From Pseudarthrobacter enclensis (GTDB taxonomy: Bacteria; Actinomycetota; Actinomycetes; Actinomycetales; Micrococcaceae): a stretch of DNA of 64,000 nt. This document shows positions 55,708 to 64,000 of the stretch, in pieces. The notes beneath the pieces are model-generated. The model was not told where the DNA came from and did not search any database. It saw only the letters and a program-made list of their open reading frames with translations. Position 1 is the stretch's first letter, and every line of letters begins with the position of its first letter. The stretch lies in contig NZ_KQ758607.1 of the NCBI RefSeq assembly GCF_001457025.1, forward strand, positions 1 to 64,000. Reading direction: 5' to 3'. The position numbers and the translations under genes were made by a program.

Positions 55708-56736
55708 GTGACCCACGAGCTTCTTACGATCGGGCGCATCAGCGTTGATATCTACCCGAACGACATCGGGGTTGGCCTGGAGGACGTCAACTCCTTCGGC
55801 AAGTACCTCGGCGGTTCGCCCTCCAACGTTGCTGTTGCTGCCGCCCGGCACGGCCGCCGCACGGGCGTGATCACCCGCACCGGCGACGACGCATTCGGCA
55901 CCTACCTGCACCGTGAGCTGCACAAGTTCAACGTCGACGACGCTTACGTGACACCGGTCAAGGACTGGCCCACAGCGGTCACCTTCTGCGCCATCAAGCC
56001 CGCTACGGACGAGTTCCCGCTCTACTTCTATGGCCGGTTTCCGACGGCGCCGGACCTGCAGATCAAGGCCGAAGAGCTGGACCTCGACGCGATCCGTGAA
56101 GCCCGCATCTTCTGGTCCACGGTGACCGGGCTGTGCCAGGAACCGAGCCGTTCCGCGCATATCGCCGCACACGAGGCACGCCCCCGCGCCGAACTCGCTG
56201 AGGGCCAGTTCACCATCCTGGACCTGGACTACCGGCCGATGTTCTGGGCCTCCGAGGAGGAAGCCCGGGCCGAGGTCGCGAAGATCCTGCCGCATGTCAC
56301 TGTCGCGATCGGCAACGATAAAGAGTGCGCCGTGGCTGTCGGCGAAGGGACTCCGGACGAGCAGGCGGACCGCCTGCTGGCCGCCGGCGTTGAAATCGCC
56401 GTCGTCAAGCTCGGCGCGGAGGGCGTGATGGCCAAGACCCGCACCGAACGCGTTGTCTCCGCGCCGGTCCCGGTGGAAACCCTCAATGGCCTGGGCGCCG
56501 GGGATTCCTTCGGCGGAGCTTTCTGCCACGGGCTGCTGTCCGGCTGGCCGCTGGAGCAGGTCCTGGACTACGCCAACGCTGCGGGCGCGATCGTCGCCTC
56601 CCGCCTCTCCTGTGCCGATGCCATGCCGACGCCGGATGAGGTCACCTCGCTGCTGGCAGAACGGGGCCGTGCCGTCCCGGGCAGCGCCACGGGCACCACC
56701 ACCGCCGCGCTTGCCACCGAAGGAGCAGCACTGTGA
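55708..56736 (+). CDS. iolC: 5-dehydro-2-deoxygluconokinase
   Basis: A 342-residue PfkB/ribokinase-fold kinase that phosphorylates 5-dehydro-2-deoxy-D-gluconate in inositol breakdown. Opening VTHELLTIGRISVDIYPND, GGSPSNVAVAAARHG, and the catalytic LNGLGAGDSFGGAFCHGLL are typical. GTG 55708 lies 12 bases after AGAAAGG; GTG 55618 would add 30 residues without homology. First gene of the iol operon; its stop overlaps the aldolase start. Confidence 0.93.
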   Translation: MTHELLTIGRISVDIYPNDIGVGLEDVNSFGKYLGGSPSNVAVAAARHGRRTGVITRTGDDAFGTYLHRELHKFNVDDAYVTPVKDWPTAVTFCAIKPATDEFPLYFYGRFPTAPDLQIKAEELDLDAIREARIFWSTVTGLCQEPSRSAHIAAHEARPRAELAEGQFTILDLDYRPMFWASEEEARAEVAKILPHVTVAIGNDKECAVAVGEGTPDEQADRLLAAGVEIAVVKLGAEGVMAKTRTERVVSAPVPVETLNGLGAGDSFGGAFCHGLLSGWPLEQVLDYANAAGAIVASRLSCADAMPTPDEVTSLLAERGRAVPGSATGTTTAALATEGAAL

Positions 56737-57668
56737 CGCTCACCCCCGTGACCACCGACCACGCCGTGGACGACGATCCCCGCCGCTATGAGCACCTGAG
56801 CACCATCCGGCTGGAGGACCCGGACGCCGTGGCCCGGGCGGCCAAAGCGCGCCGCCGCCACCCCGGGCTGAAGGCCGGCCGGCAAAACTTCATCGTTGCC
56901 GCCGACCACCCGGCCCGTGGCGCCCTGGCCGTCGGCAGCGATCCGGTGGCCATGGCCGACCGCCGGCAGTTGCTGGACCGGCTGCAGATCGCCCTGGCCA
57001 ATCCTGCGGTGGACGGCATCCTGGCCTCCCCGGACATCATGGATGACCTGCTGCTGCTGGGTGCCCTGGAGGGCAAGCTGGTGTTCGGTTCGATGAACCG
57101 CGGCGGCCTGGCCGGGTTGGTCAACGAGTTTGATGACCGGTTCACCGGCCACACCGCCGCCGCCCTCGAAGCGTTGGGTGCGGACGGCGGCAAGATGCTG
57201 ACCCGAATCTGCCTGGGCGACCCGGACACCGTGGCCACCCTGGAAGCTACAGCCAAGGCGATTGATTCGCTGGCCGAGCGGAAGCTGATCGCCATGGTGG
57301 AGCCGTTCCTCTCGGTCCGGGAGAACGGCCGGGTCCGCAACGACCTGTCTACCAACGCGGTGATCAAGTCCATCGGGATTGCCGAAGGGCTGGGGTCCAC
57401 CAGCGCCTACACCTGGATGAAGCTGCCGGTCGTGGCCGAGATGGAACGCGTCATGGCGGCCACCACGATGCCCACCGTCCTGCTGGGCGGCGACCCGGAC
57501 GGGACCCAAGACGAGGTGTTTGCCACCTGGGGCGCCGCGCTGTCGCTGCCGGGCGTTCAGGGCCTCACGGTGGGCCGTACCCTGCTCTATCCCGCGGACG
57601 GGGACGTCGCCGGCGCTGTCGCCGCGGCCGCCTCGCTGCTGCACCACACCACAGAAGCATCGGAGTAA
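56733..57668 (+). CDS. Putative 6-phospho-5-dehydro-2-deoxygluconate aldolase (Cgl0159-like TIM barrel)
   Basis: A 311-residue class I aldolase-like (beta/alpha)8 protein of the type found in actinobacterial iol clusters. It has IVAADHPARGALAVGSD, VDGILASPDIMDDLLLLGALEGK, FGSMNRGGLAGLVNEFDDR and MVEPFLSVRENGRV. It sits where iolJ, the aldolase that splits the phosphorylated ring-opened sugar, is expected, so it probably does that step; direct proof is lacking. GTG 56733 overlaps the iolC TGA. Confidence 0.82.
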   Translation: MTLTPVTTDHAVDDDPRRYEHLSTIRLEDPDAVARAAKARRRHPGLKAGRQNFIVAADHPARGALAVGSDPVAMADRRQLLDRLQIALANPAVDGILASPDIMDDLLLLGALEGKLVFGSMNRGGLAGLVNEFDDRFTGHTAAALEALGADGGKMLTRICLGDPDTVATLEATAKAIDSLAERKLIAMVEPFLSVRENGRVRNDLSTNAVIKSIGIAEGLGSTSAYTWMKLPVVAEMERVMAATTMPTVLLGGDPDGTQDEVFATWGAALSLPGVQGLTVGRTLLYPADGDVAGAVAAAASLLHHTTEASE

Positions 57669-57673
57669 CCGCC

Positions 57674-59647
57674 ATGGGCACAACAGGAACGCGCAGGATG
57701 ACGGTGGCGCAGGCCGTCGTCGAATATCTTTCCCAGCAGTACACCGTGGACACGGTGGGCGGCGTTGAGTACCGGGAGCGGCTGATCCCGGGCACGTTCG
57801 GGATTTTCGGTCACGGCAACGTGGCCGGTGTGGGCCAGGCGCTGAAGCAGTACCAGCAGCAGGATCCCACCCTGATGCCGTACTACCAGGGCCGGAACGA
57901 GCAGGCCCAGGTCCACCAGGCCGTCGGCTACGCCCGGCACACCCGCCGCCGCCAGACCTACGCGATCAGCACCTCGATCGGCCCGGGCTCGTCCAACCTG
58001 CTGACCGGCGCCGCCCTGGCGACCACCAACCGTCTTCCGGTGTTGCTGCTGCCGTCCGACACGTTCGCCACCCGCGCGGCGGACCCCGTGCTGCAGCAGC
58101 TGGAGCAGCCGTACGCGTACGACATCACCGTCAATGACGCGTTCCGGCCGTTGTCCAAGTTCTTCGACCGGGTCAACCGGCCCGAGCAGCTGTTCTCCGC
58201 GTTCCACCACGGCCTGCGCGTCCTGACCGACCCGGCCGAGACCGGTGCGGTGACCATTTCGCTGCCGCAGGACGTCCAGGCCGAGGCCTTCGACGTCCCG
58301 GTCGAGTTCCTGGCCGAGCGGGAATGGCGGATCCGCCGCCCCGACGCGGACGACGCCGACATCGCCCGCGCCGTCCAGGCGATCAAGGCCGCGAAGCGTC
58401 CGCTGATCATTGCCGGCGGCGGTGTCCTCTACGCCTACGCCAACGATGAACTGGCGAAGTTCGCCGAGCTGACCGGGATCCCGGTGGGCAATACACAGGC
58501 TGGCGTCGGTGTCCTGCCCTGGGACCACCAGCAGTCCCTCGGCGCCATTGGTTCTACGGGCACGACGGCGGCGAACGCCATCGCGGCCGAGGCGGACCTG
58601 ATCATCGGCATCGGCACCCGCTACGAAGACTTCACCACCGCGTCCCGCACCGCGTTCCAGAACCCGGACGTGCGCTTCGTGAACATCAACGTCGCCCCGA
58701 TCGACGCGTACAAGCACGGCACCACGCTGCCGATCGTCGCCGACGCCCGCAAGGCGCTGGTCAAGCTCAACGCAGCCCTGGGCGGCTACCGCGTTGGGGC
58801 CGACCTGAAACAGAAGATCGAGGCGGAGAAGCAGCGCTGGGACGCCACCGTGGACGAGGCCTTCGACACCCGCTACACCCCGCTGCCGGCGCAGAACGAG
58901 ATCATCGGCGCCACCAACCGGGCCATGGACGCCCGCGACGTCGTCATCTGCGCGGCGGGGTCGCTGCCCGGTGACCTGCACAAGATGTGGCGGGTCCGCG
59001 ACCCGTTCGGCTACCACGTGGAATACGCTTACTCCTGCATGGGCTACGAAATCCCCGGCGGCCTCGGCGTCAAGCGGGCAGCGATCGCCGAAGCGGCAAG
59101 CACGACGGCGGCAGGCGGGGAAAAAGCGCCGGCGCGGGACGTCGTCGTGATGGTAGGGGACGGCTCCTACCTGATGATGCACACCGAACTGGTCACCGCC
59201 GTCGCCGAACGCATCAAGCTGATCGTGGTCCTGATCCAGAACCACGGCTACGCCTCCATCGGCTCGCTCTCGGAGATGCTTGGTTCGCAGCGGTTCGGCA
59301 CCCAGTATCGTGCCCTGAACGAAGAGCAGCACAGCTTCGACGAGGGTGAAACCCTCCCGGTGGACCTGGCCCTGAACGCCGAATCCCTCGGCGTGAAGGT
59401 GGTCCGGATCGAACCCGGCGAGAAGGTCATCGCCGAACTCGAACAGGCCATCCGCGACGCCAAAGCAGCCCCCGAAGGGTCCGGCCCGATCCTGATCCAC
59501 GTCGAGTCCGACCCGCTGCTGGACGCCCCGTCCTCCGAGTCCTGGTGGGATGTTCCCGTTTCCCAGGTCTCCGAGCTGGACTCCACCAAACAGGCCTTCC
59601 AGACCTACGTCGACCACAAGTCCCGCCAGCGCAAGCTGCTCGGCTGA
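57674..59647 (+). CDS. iolD: 3D-(3,5/4)-trihydroxycyclohexane-1,2-dione acylhydrolase (decyclizing)
   Basis: A 657-residue thiamine-diphosphate enzyme that opens the inositol-derived ring to 5-deoxy-glucuronate. The ThDP motif GDGSYLMMHTELVTAVAERI ends in IQNHGY. GHGNVAGVGQAL near the N-terminus and TSIGPGSSNLLTGAALAT are family marks. It starts 5 bp after the aldolase gene. The iolB isomerase that would use its product is not in this window. Confidence 0.95.
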   Translation: MGTTGTRRMTVAQAVVEYLSQQYTVDTVGGVEYRERLIPGTFGIFGHGNVAGVGQALKQYQQQDPTLMPYYQGRNEQAQVHQAVGYARHTRRRQTYAISTSIGPGSSNLLTGAALATTNRLPVLLLPSDTFATRAADPVLQQLEQPYAYDITVNDAFRPLSKFFDRVNRPEQLFSAFHHGLRVLTDPAETGAVTISLPQDVQAEAFDVPVEFLAEREWRIRRPDADDADIARAVQAIKAAKRPLIIAGGGVLYAYANDELAKFAELTGIPVGNTQAGVGVLPWDHQQSLGAIGSTGTTAANAIAAEADLIIGIGTRYEDFTTASRTAFQNPDVRFVNINVAPIDAYKHGTTLPIVADARKALVKLNAALGGYRVGADLKQKIEAEKQRWDATVDEAFDTRYTPLPAQNEIIGATNRAMDARDVVICAAGSLPGDLHKMWRVRDPFGYHVEYAYSCMGYEIPGGLGVKRAAIAEAASTTAAGGEKAPARDVVVMVGDGSYLMMHTELVTAVAERIKLIVVLIQNHGYASIGSLSEMLGSQRFGTQYRALNEEQHSFDEGETLPVDLALNAESLGVKVVRIEPGEKVIAELEQAIRDAKAAPEGSGPILIHVESDPLLDAPSSESWWDVPVSQVSELDSTKQAFQTYVDHKSRQRKLLG

Positions 59648-59691
59648 CCACACTCCGCACGTCCCCTTCGATCCACTCAAGGAAGAGTCCC

Positions 59692-61206
59692 ATGACTGCC
59701 ACCACCACCGAAACTGCCGTGATCAACCACTTCATCAACGGCGCCGAGACCGCCGGCGAGGGCGACCGGACCACCCCCGTGTACAACCCGGCCACCGGCG
59801 CCGTGACCGGCGAACTGCGCCTGGCCAACCGTGCCGACCTCGACGCCACCGTCGCCGCCGCCCGGGCCGCCGCCGATAGCTGGGGCGACATTTCCCTGGC
59901 CAAGCGCACCGCGGTGCTGTTCAAGTTCCGCGAACTCGTCGCCGCCCACGTGGACGAACTCGCCCAGCTCGTGACGGCTGAGCATGGCAAGGTCCTCTCC
60001 GACGCCAAGGGCGAGATCGGCCGCGGCCTGGAAGTCATCGAGTACGCCTGTGGCATCCCCACCCTGCTCAAGGGCGACTACTCGGACCAGGTCTCCACCG
60101 GCATCGACGTCTTTTCCTTCCGCGAACCCCTCGGCGTCGTCGCCGGGATCACGCCGTTCAACTTCCCCGTCATGGTCCCGCTGTGGATGGCCCCGATGGC
60201 CATCGCCACCGGCAACGCCTTCATCCTCAAGCCCTCCGAACGCGACCCCTCCGCCTCGCTGCTCCTCGCCAAGCTCTGGAAGGAAGCCGGCCTGCCGGAC
60301 GGCGTGTTCCAGGTCCTGCACGGCGACAAGGAAACCGTCGACGGGCTGCTCACCCACCCGGACGTGGACGGCATTTCCTTTGTCGGGTCCACCCCGATCG
60401 CCCAGTACGTCCACGAGACCGCCACCAAGCACGGCAAGCGCGTCCAGGCACTCGGCGGGGCGAAGAACCACGCCATCATCCTTCCCGACGCCGACCTCGA
60501 CAACGCCGCCGACCACCTCGCCGCCGCCGCGTTCGGCTCCGCCGGCGAACGCTGCATGGCCATCTCCGTCGCGGTCGCCGTCGGAGACGCCGCCGACGCC
60601 CTCGTCGCCAAAGTCCAGGACCGCGCCGAAGCCGTCAAGGTCAACAACGGCACCGAACCCGACGCTGAAATGGGCCCGGTGATCACCCCCGCCTCCAAGG
60701 AACGCATCCTGCGGATCGTCACCGAAGCCGAAACCGCCGGCGCCGCCATGGTCGTTGACGGCCGCGACCTCGTGGTCCCCGGCCACGAAGACGGCTTCTG
60801 GGTGGGCCCCACCGTGATCGACCACGTCAAGACCGAAATGACCGCCTACCAGGAGGAAATCTTCGGACCCGTCCTCGTCGTCGTCCGCGTCGACACCCTC
60901 GAAGACGGCATCAAACTGATCAACGCCAACCCCTACGGCAACGGCACCGCCATCTTCACCTCCTCCGGCGCAGCAGCCCGAAAGTTCCAGCGCTCCGTCA
61001 CCGTCGGCATGATCGGCATCAACGTGCCCCTGCCCGTCCCGGTGGCCTACCACTCCTTCGGCGGCTGGAAAGCCTCCCTCTTCGGCGACAAGCACATCTA
61101 CGGCCCCGAAGGCGTCTCCTTCTACACCCGCGGGAAGGTCATCACCTCCCGCTGGCCCGAAACCCACCACGCCTCCGGCGCCTCCTACAACTTCCCCTCC
61201 AACTGA
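59692..61206 (+). CDS. iolA: CoA-acylating methylmalonate/malonate-semialdehyde dehydrogenase
   Basis: A 504-residue aldehyde dehydrogenase that turns malonate semialdehyde into acetyl-CoA, carbon dioxide and NADH, the last step of inositol breakdown. The catalytic cysteine is Cys288 in SAGERCMAIS. GITPFNFPVMVPLWMAPMAI and the family-specific EIGRGLEVIEYACG are present. GGAAGAG precedes ATG 59692. It is also called mmsA when used for valine. Confidence 0.94.
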   Translation: MTATTTETAVINHFINGAETAGEGDRTTPVYNPATGAVTGELRLANRADLDATVAAARAAADSWGDISLAKRTAVLFKFRELVAAHVDELAQLVTAEHGKVLSDAKGEIGRGLEVIEYACGIPTLLKGDYSDQVSTGIDVFSFREPLGVVAGITPFNFPVMVPLWMAPMAIATGNAFILKPSERDPSASLLLAKLWKEAGLPDGVFQVLHGDKETVDGLLTHPDVDGISFVGSTPIAQYVHETATKHGKRVQALGGAKNHAIILPDADLDNAADHLAAAAFGSAGERCMAISVAVAVGDAADALVAKVQDRAEAVKVNNGTEPDAEMGPVITPASKERILRIVTEAETAGAAMVVDGRDLVVPGHEDGFWVGPTVIDHVKTEMTAYQEEIFGPVLVVVRVDTLEDGIKLINANPYGNGTAIFTSSGAAARKFQRSVTVGMIGINVPLPVPVAYHSFGGWKASLFGDKHIYGPEGVSFYTRGKVITSRWPETHHASGASYNFPSN

Positions 61207-61229
61207 CACCCGAGAGAGACAACGCTGTC

Positions 61230-62141
61230 ATGACTGAGAACAAGCTGATCATCGGCACGGCCCCCGATTCCTGGGGTGTCTGGTTCCCGGACGATCCCCA
61301 GCAGACGCCGTGGGAGCGCTTCCTGGATGAGGTGGCCGAATCCGGCTACAAGTGGATTGAGCTCGGCCCGTACGGCTACCTTCCCACCGACCCCACCCGC
61401 CTGGCCGAAGAACTGAAGCAGCGCGACCTGCAGATCTCAGCCGGCACCGTCTTCACGGCTTTCCACCGCGGACTGGACCAGTGGGAGACCGCCTGGGAGC
61501 CCGCCCGCCAGGTGGCCGAACTGACCGCCGCGATGGGCGGCGAACACATCGTGGTCATCCCCGCCATGTGGCGCGACGACGTCACCGGTGAGGCCGTGGA
61601 AAGCGGCACCCTCAGCGACAAGGCATGGAGCGACCTGTTCGCCGGGCACAACCGCCTGGGCAAGACCCTGCTGGAGGACTTCGGCCTCAAGCAGCAGTTC
61701 CACTCCCACGCCGATTCCCACGTGGGTGCGCAGGCGGACATCGAAACGCTGCTCGGTGCCACGGACCCGCAGTACCTCAACCTCTGCCTGGACACCGGCC
61801 ACGCCGAATACTGCGGAGCATCCAGCCTCGAACTGATCAAGAACTACCCGGACCGGATCGGCTACCTGCACCTGAAGCAGATCAACCCGGACATCCTCAA
61901 GAAGGTCAACGAGGAAAACATGACCTGGGCAGCCGCCAACCTGGCCGGCGTCATGACCGAACCGCCTAACGGCCTGCCGGACCTGCGCGCCGTCATCGAG
62001 GCCGTCGAGGCCCTGAACCGGCCCATCTTCGGCATCGTGGAACAGGACATGTACCCCGTCGCCTTCGACGTGCCCATGCCCATCGCCAAGCGCACCCGCA
62101 ACTACCTGCTGTCCTGCGGCTCCCGCACCGCTGTCAGCTGA
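61230..62141 (+). CDS. iolE: Inosose (myo-inosose-2) dehydratase, TIM-barrel type
   Basis: A 303-residue sugar-isomerase-like TIM barrel. GTAPDSWGVWFPDDPQQTPWERFLDEVAE and ELGPYGYLPTD are typical of IolE; metal ligands are in HADSHVGAQ, CLDTGHAEYCG and YLHLKQIN. The reaction dehydrates 2-keto-myo-inositol to the trihydroxycyclohexanedione used by IolD. It is 23 bp after iolA. Confidence 0.9.
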   Translation: MTENKLIIGTAPDSWGVWFPDDPQQTPWERFLDEVAESGYKWIELGPYGYLPTDPTRLAEELKQRDLQISAGTVFTAFHRGLDQWETAWEPARQVAELTAAMGGEHIVVIPAMWRDDVTGEAVESGTLSDKAWSDLFAGHNRLGKTLLEDFGLKQQFHSHADSHVGAQADIETLLGATDPQYLNLCLDTGHAEYCGASSLELIKNYPDRIGYLHLKQINPDILKKVNEENMTWAAANLAGVMTEPPNGLPDLRAVIEAVEALNRPIFGIVEQDMYPVAFDVPMPIAKRTRNYLLSCGSRTAVS

Positions 62142-62171
62142 CACCCCTTACAGACCCCGAAGGACAGAACA

Positions 62172-63185
62172 ATGACTGAAACCCTCCGCGTAGCCGTCAT
62201 CGGTGCCGGACGCATGGGCGCCGACCACATCCAGCGCCTCCACAAGCGCATCCACGGCGCGGAAGTTGCCGCCGTCGTCGACGTTGACCTGGCCCGCGCC
62301 CAGGCCGCCATCGAAGGCATCCCCGGCGCCGTGGCACTCGCCGACGCCGAGGAAGCGCTGAACAACGGCGACGTCAACGCCGTCCTGATCGCCACGCCCG
62401 GTTTCCTGCACGAGGACATCCTCCTCAAGGCCCTCGCCAGGGACATCCCCATCCTCTGCGAAAAGCCGCTGACCCCGGACGCCGAGTCCTCGCTCAAGAT
62501 TGTCGAGGCTGAGGTCGAACTTGGCCGGAAGCGTATCCAGGTGGGCTTCATGCGCCGCTTCGACGCTGAGTACGCCGCCCTGGGCTCCATCATCCGCAAC
62601 TCCGAATTGGGCGAGCTGCTCATGCTGCACCACCAGCACCGCAACCCCAGCACCCCTGAGGGCTTCACCAACGAGATGCTGATCAACGACTCCGTGGTCC
62701 ACGAGTTCGACGCCATCCGGTTCTTCACCGGCGAGGAAATCACCAGCGTCCAGGTCCGCCTCGGCAAAGCCACCAGGAACGCACCCAGCGGACAGCACGA
62801 TCCCCAGCACGTCCTGCTGGAAACCGAGTCCGGTGTCCTGGCCGACGTCGAAATCTACGTCAATGCCAAGTTCGGCTACGAGGTCGCCACGCAGGCTTCC
62901 TTCGAGGACGGCATCGTCAGCATCGGCGGCGACAAGGGCCCCTACACCCGCAGCGCCGGCCGCTGGGGCGGCAACGTCACGCCCGGCTTCGAGGAGCGCT
63001 TTGGCGCGGCGTACGACGTCGAAATCCAGTCATGGGTCGACGCTGCCCTCAAGGGCGAGATCGGCGGCCCCTCCGCCTGGGACGGCTACGCCACCGCAGC
63101 CTGCTGCGAAGCCGGCGTCGAAGCCCAGAAGAACGGCGAGAAGGTGGCCGTCAAGCTGGCCGCCAAGCCGGACCTCTACCGTTAG
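62172..63185 (+). CDS. iolG: myo-Inositol 2-dehydrogenase (Gfo/Idh/MocA family)
   Basis: A 337-residue NAD-dependent dehydrogenase that oxidises inositol to 2-keto-inositol, the first step of the pathway. Rossmann motif VIGAGRMGADH; Glu97-Lys98-Pro99 is the family EKP; NDSVVHEFDAIRFF holds the catalytic His-Asp region. A scyllo-inositol substrate cannot be ruled out. It follows iolE by 30 bp. Confidence 0.92.
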   Translation: MTETLRVAVIGAGRMGADHIQRLHKRIHGAEVAAVVDVDLARAQAAIEGIPGAVALADAEEALNNGDVNAVLIATPGFLHEDILLKALARDIPILCEKPLTPDAESSLKIVEAEVELGRKRIQVGFMRRFDAEYAALGSIIRNSELGELLMLHHQHRNPSTPEGFTNEMLINDSVVHEFDAIRFFTGEEITSVQVRLGKATRNAPSGQHDPQHVLLETESGVLADVEIYVNAKFGYEVATQASFEDGIVSIGGDKGPYTRSAGRWGGNVTPGFEERFGAAYDVEIQSWVDAALKGEIGGPSAWDGYATAACCEAGVEAQKNGEKVAVKLAAKPDLYR

Positions 63186-63224
63186 ACCCTTCCAGCCGCC
63201 CAGATCCACAATGGAGTGTTTTCC

Positions 63225-64000
63225 GTGAAAATCGCACTTGACCCCACCCCGTACCACCACTCGCACAGCCTGCTCGAGTTTCCCAAGGTGGTGGCGGACC
63301 TTGGCTACAAGTACATGCAGATGACCCCGCACCCGGACTTCATCCCCTTCTACAACCATCCCAAGGCTGACGACGAACTGGTGGGACAACTGAAGAAGGC
63401 CTGCACGGACGCCGGCATCGAAATTGCCTCCATCCTGCCGGTACTCCGGTGGTCCGGTCCGGACGAGGATGCCCGCGAAGCTGCTGTCCGTTACTGGAAG
63501 CGGGCCATCCAGATCGCCGTGGACCTGGGCGTCAGCACCATGAACACCGAGTTCAGCGGCCGCCCGGAGAAGGCCGAGGAGTCAGAACGGGCCTTCTACC
63601 GGTCCATGGAGGAACTGGTGCCGATCATCGAGCGGGAAGGCATCGACCTGCTGATCGACCCGCACCCTGACGACTTCGTGGAGGAAGGCCTCGCTGCCAT
63701 CCGCGTGATCCGGGGCGTGAACTCGAAGAACGTGGGCATGGTCTACGTGGCCTCGCACAGCTTCCACATGAAGGACTCCCCATTGGAGATCATGCGCGCG
63801 GCGGGGGACCGGCTGCGCCTGGTCCATGTGGCTGACACCATGGACCACCACGCCTCCCACGGCCTGCGCTACATCACCAACCCGCCGGGCAACCCGGTCC
63901 GCGTCCACCAGCACCTGAAGGTGGGCGACGGCGATGTGAACTGGGACGAGTTCTTCGGCGGCCTCAAGGAAATCGGCTTCCTGGACCGCGAGGACACCGT
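63225..64000 (+). CDS. iolH: IolH-like sugar phosphate isomerase/epimerase, 3' end outside the window
   Basis: The first 258 residues of a TIM-barrel protein. VKIALDPTPYHHSHSLLEFPKVV, YMQMTPHPDFIPFYNHPKADDELV, NTEFSGRPEKAEESERAFYRSM and HPDDFVEEGLAAIRVI match the IolH proteins of actinobacterial iol operons, whose reaction is not firmly established. GTG 63225 has GGAG eight bases upstream. The frame is still open at base 64000; the first in-frame stop lies outside. Confidence 0.88.
   Translation, partial: MKIALDPTPYHHSHSLLEFPKVVADLGYKYMQMTPHPDFIPFYNHPKADDELVGQLKKACTDAGIEIASILPVLRWSGPDEDAREAAVRYWKRAIQIAVDLGVSTMNTEFSGRPEKAEESERAFYRSMEELVPIIEREGIDLLIDPHPDDFVEEGLAAIRVIRGVNSKNVGMVYVASHSFHMKDSPLEIMRAAGDRLRLVHVADTMDHHASHGLRYITNPPGNPVRVHQHLKVGDGDVNWDEFFGGLKEIGFLDREDT

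Noticed and set aside
57587-61209. 697- and 510-codon open frames opposite iolD and iolA
   Set aside because: Both are exact shadows of iol genes with intact catalytic motifs. No start signals or homology are visible.

Overview
This is a GC-rich, gene-dense stretch of chromosome from an actinobacterium, most likely Arthrobacter or Pseudarthrobacter (Micrococcaceae). The assignment rests on the mix of families: two FemABX peptidoglycan-bridge enzymes, DUF3263, LytR_C and DUF3027 proteins, a WXG100 protein, an XPB-type helicase paired with a Helicase_C_3 protein, a stand-alone CIRCE-controlled groEL, c-di-AMP riboswitches ahead of cell-wall hydrolases, and a Corynebacterium-like inositol (iol) operon. 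No database search was possible, so the genus is an inference. I see no insertion sequence, prophage, integrase, CRISPR array or rRNA. One tRNA gene is present, tRNA-Arg(CCU).

Layout. 0-10.8 kb: L-serine dehydratase (cut by the window edge), TspO, two FemABX proteins, a ThrE-like Thr/Ser exporter, a siderophore-interacting protein with a DtxR-type box at its start codon, uracil-DNA glycosylase, a DUF3263/LytR_C pair, and a cold-shock gene overlapping an orphan solute-binding lipoprotein. 10.8-20.9 kb: groEL behind two CIRCE elements, a sugar-binding lipoprotein with LacI-type operators, an RNase HI-DUF4440 fusion, an orphan WXG100 protein, a two-component system, a secreted polysaccharide deacetylase, DUF427 and an FHA-like protein. 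20.9-28.9 kb: a three-gene helicase operon, a long cold-shock protein with DUF3027, serC, and a DtxR/IdeR regulator. 28.9-32.1 kb: three secreted cell-wall hydrolases, the first two each behind its own ydaO-type c-di-AMP riboswitch. 32.3-39.4 kb: an HNH nuclease, a molybdenum-cofactor set (mobA, DUF6457, moeA, fdhD) and a GH38 alpha-mannosidase. 39.5-44.9 kb: an overlapping HTH/membrane-protein pair, an ABC-F ATPase with an attenuator-like leader, and an ABC exporter. 44.9-54.0 kb: NUDIX, DUF6314, tRNA, DUF998, inositol monophosphatase family, PcrA/UvrD helicase, a lipoprotein and sucCD. 54.1-55.6 kb: an ArsR-SRPBCC pair under a perfect 36-bp palindrome, and a tautomerase. 55.7-64 kb: myo-inositol catabolism (iolC, a DKGP-aldolase candidate, iolD, iolA, iolE, iolG, iolH), running off the right edge.

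How the parts work together. The Fem enzymes, ThrE homologue and serine dehydratase all concern serine/threonine, which fits a cell wall whose interpeptide bridge may contain Ser/Thr. The DtxR regulator at 28.2 kb probably controls the siderophore-interacting gene at 6.3 kb as well as itself. The c-di-AMP riboswitches link wall hydrolysis to turgor and osmotic signalling. The tautomerase and the iol operon carry almost identical 23-bp operator-like sequences, so they are probably co-regulated.

The strongest unexplained signals are the shared tautomerase/iol operator, the 36-bp palindrome, the attenuator-like ABC-F leader, the HTH/7TM pair and the RNase H-DUF4440 fusion. I did not find a wholly new multi-gene system that I could defend.
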